Below, one piece after another: positions 57,841 through 64,000 of a DNA stretch of 64,000 nt. Both the position numbers and the translations under genes were made by a program. The DNA comes from Streptomyces cavernicola (GTDB taxonomy: Bacteria; Actinomycetota; Actinomycetes; Streptomycetales; Streptomycetaceae): the NCBI RefSeq assembly GCF_029968035.1, contig NZ_JASCIQ010000008.1, positions 169,880 to 233,879 on the forward strand, written 5' to 3'. The first letter of the stretch is position 1, and every line of letters begins with the position of its first letter. The notes under the pieces were generated by a model that was given only the letters and a program-made list of their open reading frames with translations, had not been told where the DNA came from and searched no databases.

Positions 57841-59214
57841 ATGCACGAGGTCGACGTCGTCGTGGTGGGCGCGGGTCTGGCCGGCCTGAGCGCCGCCCGC
57901 CGACTGGTCGCGGCGGGCCGGACCGTGACCGTCCTGGAGGCCCGCGACCGGGTCGCGGGCCGCACGCACGGCGGCTTCCTCGGCAACGGGACGCCCGTCG
58001 AGCTGGGCGGCCAGTGGGTCGGCCCCACACAGGACGCGGTGCTCGGGCTCATCGACGAGCTGGGCCTGGAGACCTTCCCCAGCTTCGACGAGGGCCAGTA
58101 CCTCACCGTCCTCGACGGGAAGGTGATCCCGTACACCGACGAGAGCTACGGCCTTCCGCCCCGCTCGGCGGCCGAAGTCGCCCGCCTCTGGACGGAGTTG
58201 GAGACCCGGGCCGCCACGGTCGCCGTCGAGGCGCCCTGGGAGACCGAGGGCGCCGAGGGCCTGGACCGCGGGACGCTCGACAGCTGGCTGGTCGAGCACA
58301 CCGAGGACGACGTCGCGCGCCGCTTCTTCCGCCGCATCGTCCCCTCCCTGTTCTCCGCCGAGACCCCCGAACTCTCCCTCCTGCACTTCCTGTTCTACGT
58401 GAAGTCCGGCACGAGCCTCACCGCCCTGATGACCACCACGGGCGGCGCGCAGGAGTCCCGGGTGGTCGGCGGCACACACCGGATCGCCGAGCGGATGGCC
58501 GCGGAACTCGGCGACCGGGTCCGCCTGAACGCCGTGGTCCGCACCGTCCGGCAGGACGAGTCGGGCGTCGTCGTCGAGTACGAGAGCGACAGCGTCACGG
58601 CCCGGCGCGCGGTCACGGCCCGGCACGCGGTGGTCGCCGTGCCGCAGACCCTGGCCGGCCGCATCCGCTACGTACCGCCGCTGCCCGCCCTGCGGGACGG
58701 GCTCACGCAGCAGATGCCGGCCGGTTCGGTGATCAAGTTCCAGATCGGCTACGACACCCCGTTCTGGCGCGAGGAAGGGCTGAACGGCCTGGTCCTCAGC
58801 CTCGACCCGGGCGACGCGTTCGACGTCGTGCTCGACAACTCCCCGCAGGACGCCTCGTGCGGCGTCCTCGTCGGCTTCTTCGAGGGCGCGCACGCGCGCA
58901 GAGCCGGACTGCTGAGCGCCGAGGAGCGGCGCCAGCTCGTCCTGTCGTCGCTCGTGAAGTACTTCGGGCCGAAGGCCGCGCACCCCTTCGACGTCGTCGA
59001 ACTGGACTGGTCCGCCGAGGAGTTCACCCGCGGCTGCTACGGCGGCCGGCTCGCCGCCGGGGCCTGGACGCAGTACGGCGCCGCGCTCTCCGCCCCGGTC
59101 GGCCGCATCCACTGGGCGGGCGCCGAGACCGCCGCGATCTGGAACGGCTACATGGACGGCGCGGTCCGCTCGGGCCACCGCGCGGCGACGGAGATCCTCG
59201 ACAAGCCCGCTTGA
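57841..59214 (+). CDS. Flavin-containing amine oxidase
   Basis: 457 aa. FAD-binding Rossmann motif VVVVGAGLAGLSAARRL with LEARDRVAGRTHGG, ELGGQWVGPTQDAVLGL, substrate-domain segments and the C-terminal FAD motif IHWAGAETAAIWNGYMDGAVRSGHRAA place it in the monoamine/putrescine oxidase group. It oxidatively deaminates amines with O2, giving H2O2. No signal peptide. It follows the GH5 gene after 118 bp and appears separately transcribed. Substrate unknown. Confidence 0.9.
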   Translation: MHEVDVVVVGAGLAGLSAARRLVAAGRTVTVLEARDRVAGRTHGGFLGNGTPVELGGQWVGPTQDAVLGLIDELGLETFPSFDEGQYLTVLDGKVIPYTDESYGLPPRSAAEVARLWTELETRAATVAVEAPWETEGAEGLDRGTLDSWLVEHTEDDVARRFFRRIVPSLFSAETPELSLLHFLFYVKSGTSLTALMTTTGGAQESRVVGGTHRIAERMAAELGDRVRLNAVVRTVRQDESGVVVEYESDSVTARRAVTARHAVVAVPQTLAGRIRYVPPLPALRDGLTQQMPAGSVIKFQIGYDTPFWREEGLNGLVLSLDPGDAFDVVLDNSPQDASCGVLVGFFEGAHARRAGLLSAEERRQLVLSSLVKYFGPKAAHPFDVVELDWSAEEFTRGCYGGRLAAGAWTQYGAALSAPVGRIHWAGAETAAIWNGYMDGAVRSGHRAATEILDKPA

Positions 59215-59230
59215 CCGGCGGGCCCTCCCG

Positions 59231-59290
59231 CTCAGATCCGTCCCTCTCAGAGCCCGCCCTCTCAGAGTCCGCCCGCTCAGAGTCCGCCCG
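59231..59290. repeat. Four 15-bp tandem units at the SDR 3' end
   Basis: CTCAGATCCGTCCCT, CTCAGAGCCCGCCCT and two copies of CTCAGAGTCCGCCCG head to tail. The final units contain the stop and last codons of the minus-strand SDR gene. Confidence 0.8.
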
Positions 59291-60011
59291 CCACGCGCAC
59301 CACCGCTCCGGTCGCGTACGAGGCGTCCTCGGACAGGAGCCAGGCGACGGCGCCGGTCACCTCCTCGGGCCGGCCGGCGCGGCCCATCGGGATGTTCGCG
59401 GCGACCTTGGCGGGGCGCTGCGGATCCTCGTGGAAGTCGGTCCAAACGGTGCCCGGCGCAACACAGTTGACGCGGATGCCGTCCTGTGCGACCTCCTTGG
59501 CGAGGCCCACGGTCAGCGCGTCGACGGCCGCCTTCGCCGCGGCGTAGTGCACGTACTGGCCGGGCCCGCCGAGCGTCGCGGCGGCCGAGGAGATGTTGAC
59601 GATCGCGCCGCTCCCCCGCGCCGACATGTCCCGTACGGCGCGGCGCGCGCAGAGGAGGTAGCCGAGCACGTTGACGTCGAGAGCACGGCGCATGCCCTCC
59701 GCGTCGGCCTCGGCCAGAGGGCCGTTGGGTCCGCTGACGCCCGCGTTGTTGACCAGGCCGGTGACGGGCCCCAACTGGCTTGCGATGTCGAAGAGTTGGT
59801 CGACATCGGCCTCGTCTGCGGTGTCGACGCGCACGGCCAGACAGCGGCGGCCGTGCGCGGTCACGGCCTCGGCGACCTGCTGCGCGGCCGCGGCGTCGGA
59901 GCGGTAGCCGACGACGACGTCATGCCCCTCCTCGGCCAGGCGCACGCAGATCGCGGCGCCGATGCCGCGACTGCCGCCGGTGACGACGGTGATGGGCTGC
60001 TGCAGCTGCAC
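59277..60011 (-). CDS. Short-chain dehydrogenase/reductase (SDR)
   Basis: 244 aa from the GTG at 60011, chosen over the ATG at 60041 because GGAGG at 60019-60023 is 7 nt upstream and residues then begin MQLQQPITVVTGG. Cofactor motif TGGSRGIG, NNAG, active-site Tyr-Lys YAAAK and a Ser in INISSA show a classical NAD(P)H SDR. Its last residues (VAGGL) lie in the 15-bp tandem array. The 21-bp palindrome at 60029-60049 lies just upstream and suggests TetR-type control. Substrate unknown. Confidence 0.88.
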   Translation of the reverse strand: MQLQQPITVVTGGSRGIGAAICVRLAEEGHDVVVGYRSDAAAAQQVAEAVTAHGRRCLAVRVDTADEADVDQLFDIASQLGPVTGLVNNAGVSGPNGPLAEADAEGMRRALDVNVLGYLLCARRAVRDMSARGSGAIVNISSAAATLGGPGQYVHYAAAKAAVDALTVGLAKEVAQDGIRVNCVAPGTVWTDFHEDPQRPAKVAANIPMGRAGRPEEVTGAVAWLLSEDASYATGAVVRVAGGL

Positions 60012-60028
60012 GACAAGACCTCCAGCTA

Positions 60029-60049
60029 TTTGATCGATCATCGATCAAA
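60029..60049. promoter_or_regulatory. Perfect 21-bp palindrome upstream of the SDR gene
   Basis: TTTGATCGAT-C-ATCGATCAAA is fully symmetric. Located 18 bp upstream of the SDR start codon. TetR-family operators are of this size and symmetry. No tetR gene is present nearby. Confidence 0.6.
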
Positions 60050-60093
60050 GCATCACGAGGAGCCCCGCTTCAAGGCCCCCGTACGCTGAGGCG

Positions 60094-60255
60094 GTGGAGT
60101 CGACGATCGGCATCGAGCACCCGGAGCACCGCGCCCGCGCCGTCGGCGAACGCCTGCAGGTCCTCAGGGACTACCCGACCTCCCCCGGCTGCACCTCGCC
60201 GTACGCGCCCGTGTGGATCGACGAGATGGTCCGCCGGAAGAAGGACAGCGTGTAG
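60094..60255 (+). CDS. Small protein of unknown function, 53 aa
   Basis: GTG at 60094, stop TAG at 60253-60255. Nearly every codon ends in G or C, unlike a random frame, which supports real coding. It reads VLRDYPTSPGCTSPYAPVWI in the centre with a basic C-terminus (MVRRKKDSV). Weak ribosome site (GAGG). It is divergent from the SDR gene, close to the 21-bp palindrome, and could be co-regulated or a fragment of a larger gene. Family not recognised. Its 3' end precedes the convergent patatin gene's stop by 25 bp. Confidence 0.5.
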   Translation: MESTIGIEHPEHRARAVGERLQVLRDYPTSPGCTSPYAPVWIDEMVRRKKDSV

Positions 60256-60279
60256 TCAGGCCCCCGGCCTGTTCGCCCG

Positions 60280-61156
60280 TCAGCCGCCGCTCAGCACTTC
60301 CCGCACCGAGTCCGCCGCTACCGCACCCTGCCGGTGGCCCGCGCGAGCCGCGTCCGCCCTGCGGTGGTCGGCGGTCATGTCCCGGCCCATGGCGCGGCGA
60401 GCGGCCGCGTCCGGGACGACGAGTGTGACGGAAGCGCCCGAGGCGGCCAGCTCGCCGGCCTGCCGCCGCGCGCTCGGGTGCGGGGCCGACGGCGGACGGG
60501 ACGGGCGAGACGGCCAGGACGCGGCGGCACCCGCGGGCCAGAGCGAAGGGCGTGGTCGACCGGCTCGCGCCGTCGATCCAGCGGCGGCCCAGAGCCGTGA
60601 TCGGCGGCCAGACCACCGGTACCGCGCAGCTCGCGGCGACCGCCCGCGCGAGCGGGACCCCCGAGTCCCGGTCGAAGCGCGCGAGCCCACCGCTCTCGGC
60701 GTCCACGACGGCCACCCGCAGCGCCGTCCGCTCGGGCCAGTCCTCCGCCTCGCGCAGGATCGGCCGCAGCACGTCGAGGACCTGCTCTTCGGGGACGGTT
60801 CGGGCCGCGAGCGCGGCGCGCCCCAGACGTCGCACGGAACGCTCGGGGTCCCTCGACCCCAGCGCCGCCCACAGGAAGCGGAGCGTCTGCGTGGCGGTGA
60901 CGCCCAGCTCGATCCGGTCGGCGCCGGCGAGTTGGCGCTCGTACAGGGACTGCGGCGTCTCGCCCGTCGCCAGGCGCGCGCCGAAGATCGCGCCCGCGGA
61001 TGCGCCGATGACCGCGCCGGCCGCCCCGAGGTCGACGCCCCCGTCCGCGAGGCCCGCGAGCACCCCGGTCAGCCAGGCCCCACCGACCGGCCCTCCGCCG
61101 CCCAGCACGAGCGCGGTCCCCGCCGTCCCCGCCCCATCCAGCCCCGCTCCTGCCAT
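60280..61156 (-). pseudogene. Patatin-like phospholipase, frameshifted
   Basis: ATG at 61156 with AAGGAG upstream. The oxyanion loop LVLGGGGPVGGAW, nucleophile motif GASAG and the Asp dyad IDGAS define a patatin lipase. At about 60480-60487 (a GGGG run) the frame is lost. The sensible continuation (HPSARRQAGELAASGASVTL ... SVREVLSGG, stop at 60280) is one base out of phase with the N-terminal part, while the straight frame runs into Arg/Gly-rich nonsense to 60164. One inserted base explains it. It could be a true inactivating mutation or a sequencing error. Confidence 0.7.
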
Positions 61157-61376
61157 CCCCGTCTCCTTCGCCGCCGGCCCCCATAAGTGGGGAGCCCTCC
61201 CCGTTTCCCCGTCGACGATAGCAGCCCTCCGAAAAGGCCCGTGGCTCCGCTCCCGGTCTTCCGCCGGTACTGTTTCCGGGGGCCGAATCGCGTTCCGTCG
61301 ACTCGCTCAAGGCCCCGTTCTGCCGACCAACTCCTGCCGGGCCTTCCTCGGTACGTACGCCTGCGGAAGGCTCTTC

Positions 61377-62780
61377 ATGGCTCAGACCGAACAGACCGTC
61401 TCCTCCCCCGCCTCCTCCTCCGTCTCCTCCTCCGGGGGATTTGCCGGGCTCGGGCTGCCCGCCCCCGTGCTCCGCGCCCTCGACGAGCGCGGGGTGCGCG
61501 AGCCGTTCCCCATTCAGGCGGCCACCGTGCCGGACGCGCTCGCCGGCCGGGACGCGCTCGGGCGCGGGCGCACCGGCTCGGGCAAGACGCTCGCCTTCGG
61601 CCTGCCGCTGCTCGCGCGGACGGCCGGGCGGCGGGCCGAGCCGAAGCAGCCGCTGGCGCTGATCCTCGCGCCCACGCGCGAGCTGGCGCAGCAGGTCACC
61701 GAGGCGCTCACCCCGTACGCCGACGCGCTGCGGCTGCGGATCGCCACCGTCGTCGGGGGCCTGTCGATCGGCCGGCAGATCGCCGCGCTGCGGGACGGGG
61801 CCGAGGTCGTCGTCGCCACCCCGGGCCGGCTGCACGATCTCGTCGAGCGCAAGGCCGTCCGTCTGAGCCGGGTGCGGATCACCGTGCTCGACGAGGCGGA
61901 CCAGATGTGCGACCTGGGCTTTCTGCCGCAGGTCACGGAGGCGCTCGACCTGGTGGCGGCCGACGGTCAGCGGATGCTGTTCTCGGCGACCCTGGACCGG
62001 GACGTCCAGCAGCTGGTGCAGGGCTATCTGCACGAGCCGGCCGAGCACTCCGTCGACCCGTCGGCGGGTGCGGTCACGTCGATGGAGCACCACGTGCTCG
62101 TCGTGCACGGCCCCGACCGGTACGCCGTCACCACGGAGATCGCCGCCCGCGACGGCCGTGTGCTGCTGTTCCTCGACACGAAGCACTCGGTCGACCTGCT
62201 CACCAAGCATCTGCGGGCGCACGGGGTGCACGCGGCGGCGCTGCACAGCGGGAAGTCACAGCCGCAGCGCTCCAAGACCCTCGCGCAGTTCAAGAACGGC
62301 GAGGTCACCGCGCTCGTGGCGACCAACGTCGCGGCCCGCGGCCTGCACGTCGACGAACTCGACCTGGTCGTCAACGTGGACCCGCCCACCGACGCCAAGG
62401 ACTATCTGCACCGGGCGGGCCGGACGGCCCGCGCCGGCGAGTCGGGCCGCGTCGTCACGCTCGTACTGTCGGGCGGGCGGCGGGAGTTGGGCCTCGTGAC
62501 GGCCGAGGCGGGCGTCGAGCCGAAGGTGACCAAGGTCCGCTCGGGCGACGCCGAGCTGAGCCGGATCACCGGTGCGAAGGCCCCGTCCGGCACTCCGCTC
62601 GACGGCTCGGCGACGCCCCGGCCCAAGAACACCAACCAGCCGTTCCGCGGCCTCGGCTCCACCAAGAGCGGCAGCGGCACCCAAGGAGGCGGCGGAGGCG
62701 GCAGGTCGTCCCGGAAGTCGGCCGAGGCCCGCAAGCTCGCCGAGGCGCGCAAGGCCGCACGGGTGCGCCGCGGCCGCTGA
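61377..62780 (+). CDS. DEAD-box RNA helicase (RhlE-like)
   Basis: 467 aa from the ATG at 61377, with GGAAGG 6 nt upstream. A Ser-rich start, then the Q motif (REPFPIQAATVP), motif I GRTGSGKT, Ia PTRELAQQ, II VLDEADQM, III SAT, and C-terminal RecA motifs VAARGLHVDELDLVVNVDPP and HRAGRTARAG. The tail is Gly-rich then strongly basic (KSAEARKLAEARKAARVRRGR), suited to RNA binding. ATP-dependent RNA remodelling in the cytosol, possibly ribosome biogenesis or cold response. Confidence 0.93.
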   Translation: MAQTEQTVSSPASSSVSSSGGFAGLGLPAPVLRALDERGVREPFPIQAATVPDALAGRDALGRGRTGSGKTLAFGLPLLARTAGRRAEPKQPLALILAPTRELAQQVTEALTPYADALRLRIATVVGGLSIGRQIAALRDGAEVVVATPGRLHDLVERKAVRLSRVRITVLDEADQMCDLGFLPQVTEALDLVAADGQRMLFSATLDRDVQQLVQGYLHEPAEHSVDPSAGAVTSMEHHVLVVHGPDRYAVTTEIAARDGRVLLFLDTKHSVDLLTKHLRAHGVHAAALHSGKSQPQRSKTLAQFKNGEVTALVATNVAARGLHVDELDLVVNVDPPTDAKDYLHRAGRTARAGESGRVVTLVLSGGRRELGLVTAEAGVEPKVTKVRSGDAELSRITGAKAPSGTPLDGSATPRPKNTNQPFRGLGSTKSGSGTQGGGGGGRSSRKSAEARKLAEARKAARVRRGR

Positions 62781-62810
62781 GCGGCGCCACCCCATACGTA
62801 CGGCGGGAGC

Positions 62811-63221
62811 TCACCGCGAGCTGATCCGCAGCTGCACCTCCCGCTCCTGGTCGCCCGAGACCGTGCCCTCGTCGTGGAAGCTGAAGGCCTCTTCGAGTGC
62901 CGTGTGGACGGCCGCGACGTCCTGCGGCGTGCCCTGCAGCGTGACCTCGACCGGGCCCTGCACGCCGACGGGCGGCCGCGGCTCGGCGGGCGGCGCGGCG
63001 GGACGCGTCGTGTCGAGGGTCGCCGACCAGACGGTGGGCGTGTGCGGATGTGTGTCGGCTCGCACCGGGCCGCACTCCTCGTACGGGAAGAGGCTGCTCA
63101 GGTAGTCGAGGACGGCGTGGGCCTCATCGGCGCTGCAGTCGCTCAGCGTCACGGTGACGCAGCGGCTGCTCACCGCCGTGGCCGCGTCCGGTGCCTTGCT
63201 CTTGGTGCTCTGGTCGTTCAT
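62811..63221 (-). CDS. Conserved-looking hypothetical protein, 136 aa
   Basis: ATG at 63221. CVTVTLSDCSADEAHAVLDYLSSLF at the N-terminus and VEVTLQGTPQDVAAVHTALEEAF near the C-terminus look like two related beta-alpha halves joined by a Pro/His/Thr-rich linker. Codon use is typical of the region. Function and family not recognised. Convergent with the helicase gene 30 bp away. Confidence 0.65.
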   Translation of the reverse strand: MNDQSTKSKAPDAATAVSSRCVTVTLSDCSADEAHAVLDYLSSLFPYEECGPVRADTHPHTPTVWSATLDTTRPAAPPAEPRPPVGVQGPVEVTLQGTPQDVAAVHTALEEAFSFHDEGTVSGDQEREVQLRISSR

Positions 63222-63382
63222 GGGCTGCGTCCTTCGTGGGGCTGCGTCCTTCGCAGAGGTACGGTCTCGCCGGCTTCGCAGGGGCGCGGGCTCGCCGGGT
63301 GGGCCGCGGTCTCACGCTGCGGCCCCGCCACCACCCAGCGAACCACCACAGCCGCTCGGGCGCGCCCTGGACGCGGCCCGTC

Positions 63383-63754
63383 TCACGCCTGGCAGAGGCA
63401 GAACGGGTGCCCCGCCGGGTCCGCGTACACCCGGAAGCCGCGCTGCCCGTCCTGGTCGTCCAGGTCGAGCGGGACCGCGCCGAGGGACAGGGCCTGGGTC
63501 TCGGCGGCGCCCATGTCCCGGACGTGGAAGTCCAGGTGCAGCTGCTGCGAGTTCTCGTCGGCGCGCGGCCACTGCGGCGGGCGGTGGCCGGGGGCGCGCT
63601 GGAAGGCGATGCGGTGACCGCCGGGCGCGTACAGGTCGTACCAGTCGTCGTCGTACTTCTTCACCTCGCCTCCGAGCAGCCCGTGGTAGAAGCCCGAGAG
63701 GGCGACCGGGTCGGGGCAGTCCACGGCGACCAGGCAGTACTCGACGGCGCGCAT
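63383..63754 (-). CDS. VOC/glyoxalase-family protein
   Basis: 123 aa from the ATG at 63754, with a GAGGAGG site upstream. MRAVEYCLVAVDCPDPVALSGFYHGLLGGEV and the second half (LHLDFHVRDMGAAETQALSLGAV, FRVYADPAGHPFCLCQ) match the two beta-alpha-beta-beta-beta units of the VOC fold. Members include glyoxalases, antibiotic-binding proteins and extradiol dioxygenases. Too small and general to assign a substrate. Longer in-frame N-terminal extensions lack a ribosome site. Confidence 0.85.
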   Translation of the reverse strand: MRAVEYCLVAVDCPDPVALSGFYHGLLGGEVKKYDDDWYDLYAPGGHRIAFQRAPGHRPPQWPRADENSQQLHLDFHVRDMGAAETQALSLGAVPLDLDDQDGQRGFRVYADPAGHPFCLCQA

Positions 63755-63879
63755 GCTCGTCCTCCTCCTCGGCGTCCGGGGCACCCCTGGGGTACCGGCC
63801 GCGGTGACGCGTACGACCGGTGCGGGGCCCTCGCGGACCGGGTGCCCCGCTTCCGGGCGGCGACACGGAGACCAGGGCA

Positions 63880-64000
63880 CGAGGACGGCTCACGGGACGG
63901 GACTGGGAGCGGCGCTGCGGGGAACCCGGCTGCGGCGGGCCCCGCGGCCCGGGGGCGCCCCCCCCCCCCCGCCCGCCGCCGGCGGGGGGGGGGGGGGGGC
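63880..64000. other. Right edge with homopolymer runs
   Basis: No gene seen. The final bases are long C and G homopolymers (about 63957-63970 and 63983-63999), which look like a contig-end artefact rather than biology. Confidence 0.6.

Noticed and set aside
62811..63075. Overlapping minus and plus ORFs inside the 136-aa hypothetical gene
   Set aside because: Lower codon-bias quality; the 62811-63221 frame has the better ribosome site and helix-strand pattern.

Overview
The window looks like a stretch of a Streptomyces or close relative chromosome. It has very high GC, strong G/C bias at third codon positions, frequent GTG/TTG starts, many 4-bp ATGA/GTGA gene overlaps, abundant secreted and lipoprotein genes, and GC-rich intergenic repeats of a kind familiar from Streptomyces. 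No tRNA, rRNA, CRISPR array, integrase or transposase was seen. The last ~45 bases are G/C homopolymer runs that look like an assembly or read-end artefact.

Layout. 1-4.5 kb: small secreted proteins (a four-Cys protein, an I36-inhibitor-like protein, an M23 peptidase with Ig-like and anchor-type C-terminal domains, an HbpS/GlcG-type haem-binding protein), plus a decayed ArsR-type regulator. 4.5-11.5 kb: a probable purine/ureide regulon. A DUF3100 membrane protein is divergent from an unusual amidohydrolase, followed by an MFS transporter, uraD and two 5-hydroxyisourate hydrolases. Repeated GGTATACC palindromes lie upstream of all three transcription units. 11.5-20.9 kb: an M81 (MlrC-like) hydrolase and ROK repressor, divergent from a dipeptide-type ABC importer (binding protein, two permeases, fused double ATPase) ending in a ROK sugar kinase. 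20.9-22.2 kb: folA and thyA. 22.4-30.6 kb: a divergent ROK regulator and a sugar ABC importer whose operon continues into alpha-L-fucosidase, asparaginase and alpha-L-fucosidase, the three tail genes joined by 4-bp overlaps.

31.1-37.5 kb: a compact NHLM/NHLP-type bacteriocin export locus. It has a 75-aa precursor with a double-glycine-like leader and a Cys-free core, a strong hairpin, an HlyD-type secretion protein, a C39 peptidase/permease/ATPase and a second permease/ATPase with a large N-terminal domain. No modification enzyme is present nearby. 37.5-38.6 kb is a repeat-rich non-coding block. 38.6-41.3 kb: a beta-lactamase-family serine hydrolase and a lipoprotein.

41.35-48.6 kb: a second dipeptide-type ABC importer operon headed by a cytosine-deaminase-like amidohydrolase, divergent from a GntR/FCD regulator with a tiny upstream ORF. 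48.6-53.3 kb: xanthine dehydrogenase genes xdhA-xdhB-xdhC. Together with 4.5-11.5 kb these suggest that purine salvage or catabolism is a theme of the region, though no uricase is visible. 53.7-55.7 kb: a HEAT-repeat protein behind a textbook MerR-type promoter, next to a MerR-HEAT fusion regulator. 55.7-64 kb: SMI1/KNR4 protein, secreted GH5 endoglycoceramidase-like enzyme, flavin amine oxidase, SDR oxidoreductase, a small unknown gene, a frameshifted patatin-like phospholipase, a DEAD-box helicase, a small hypothetical protein and a VOC/glyoxalase-like protein.
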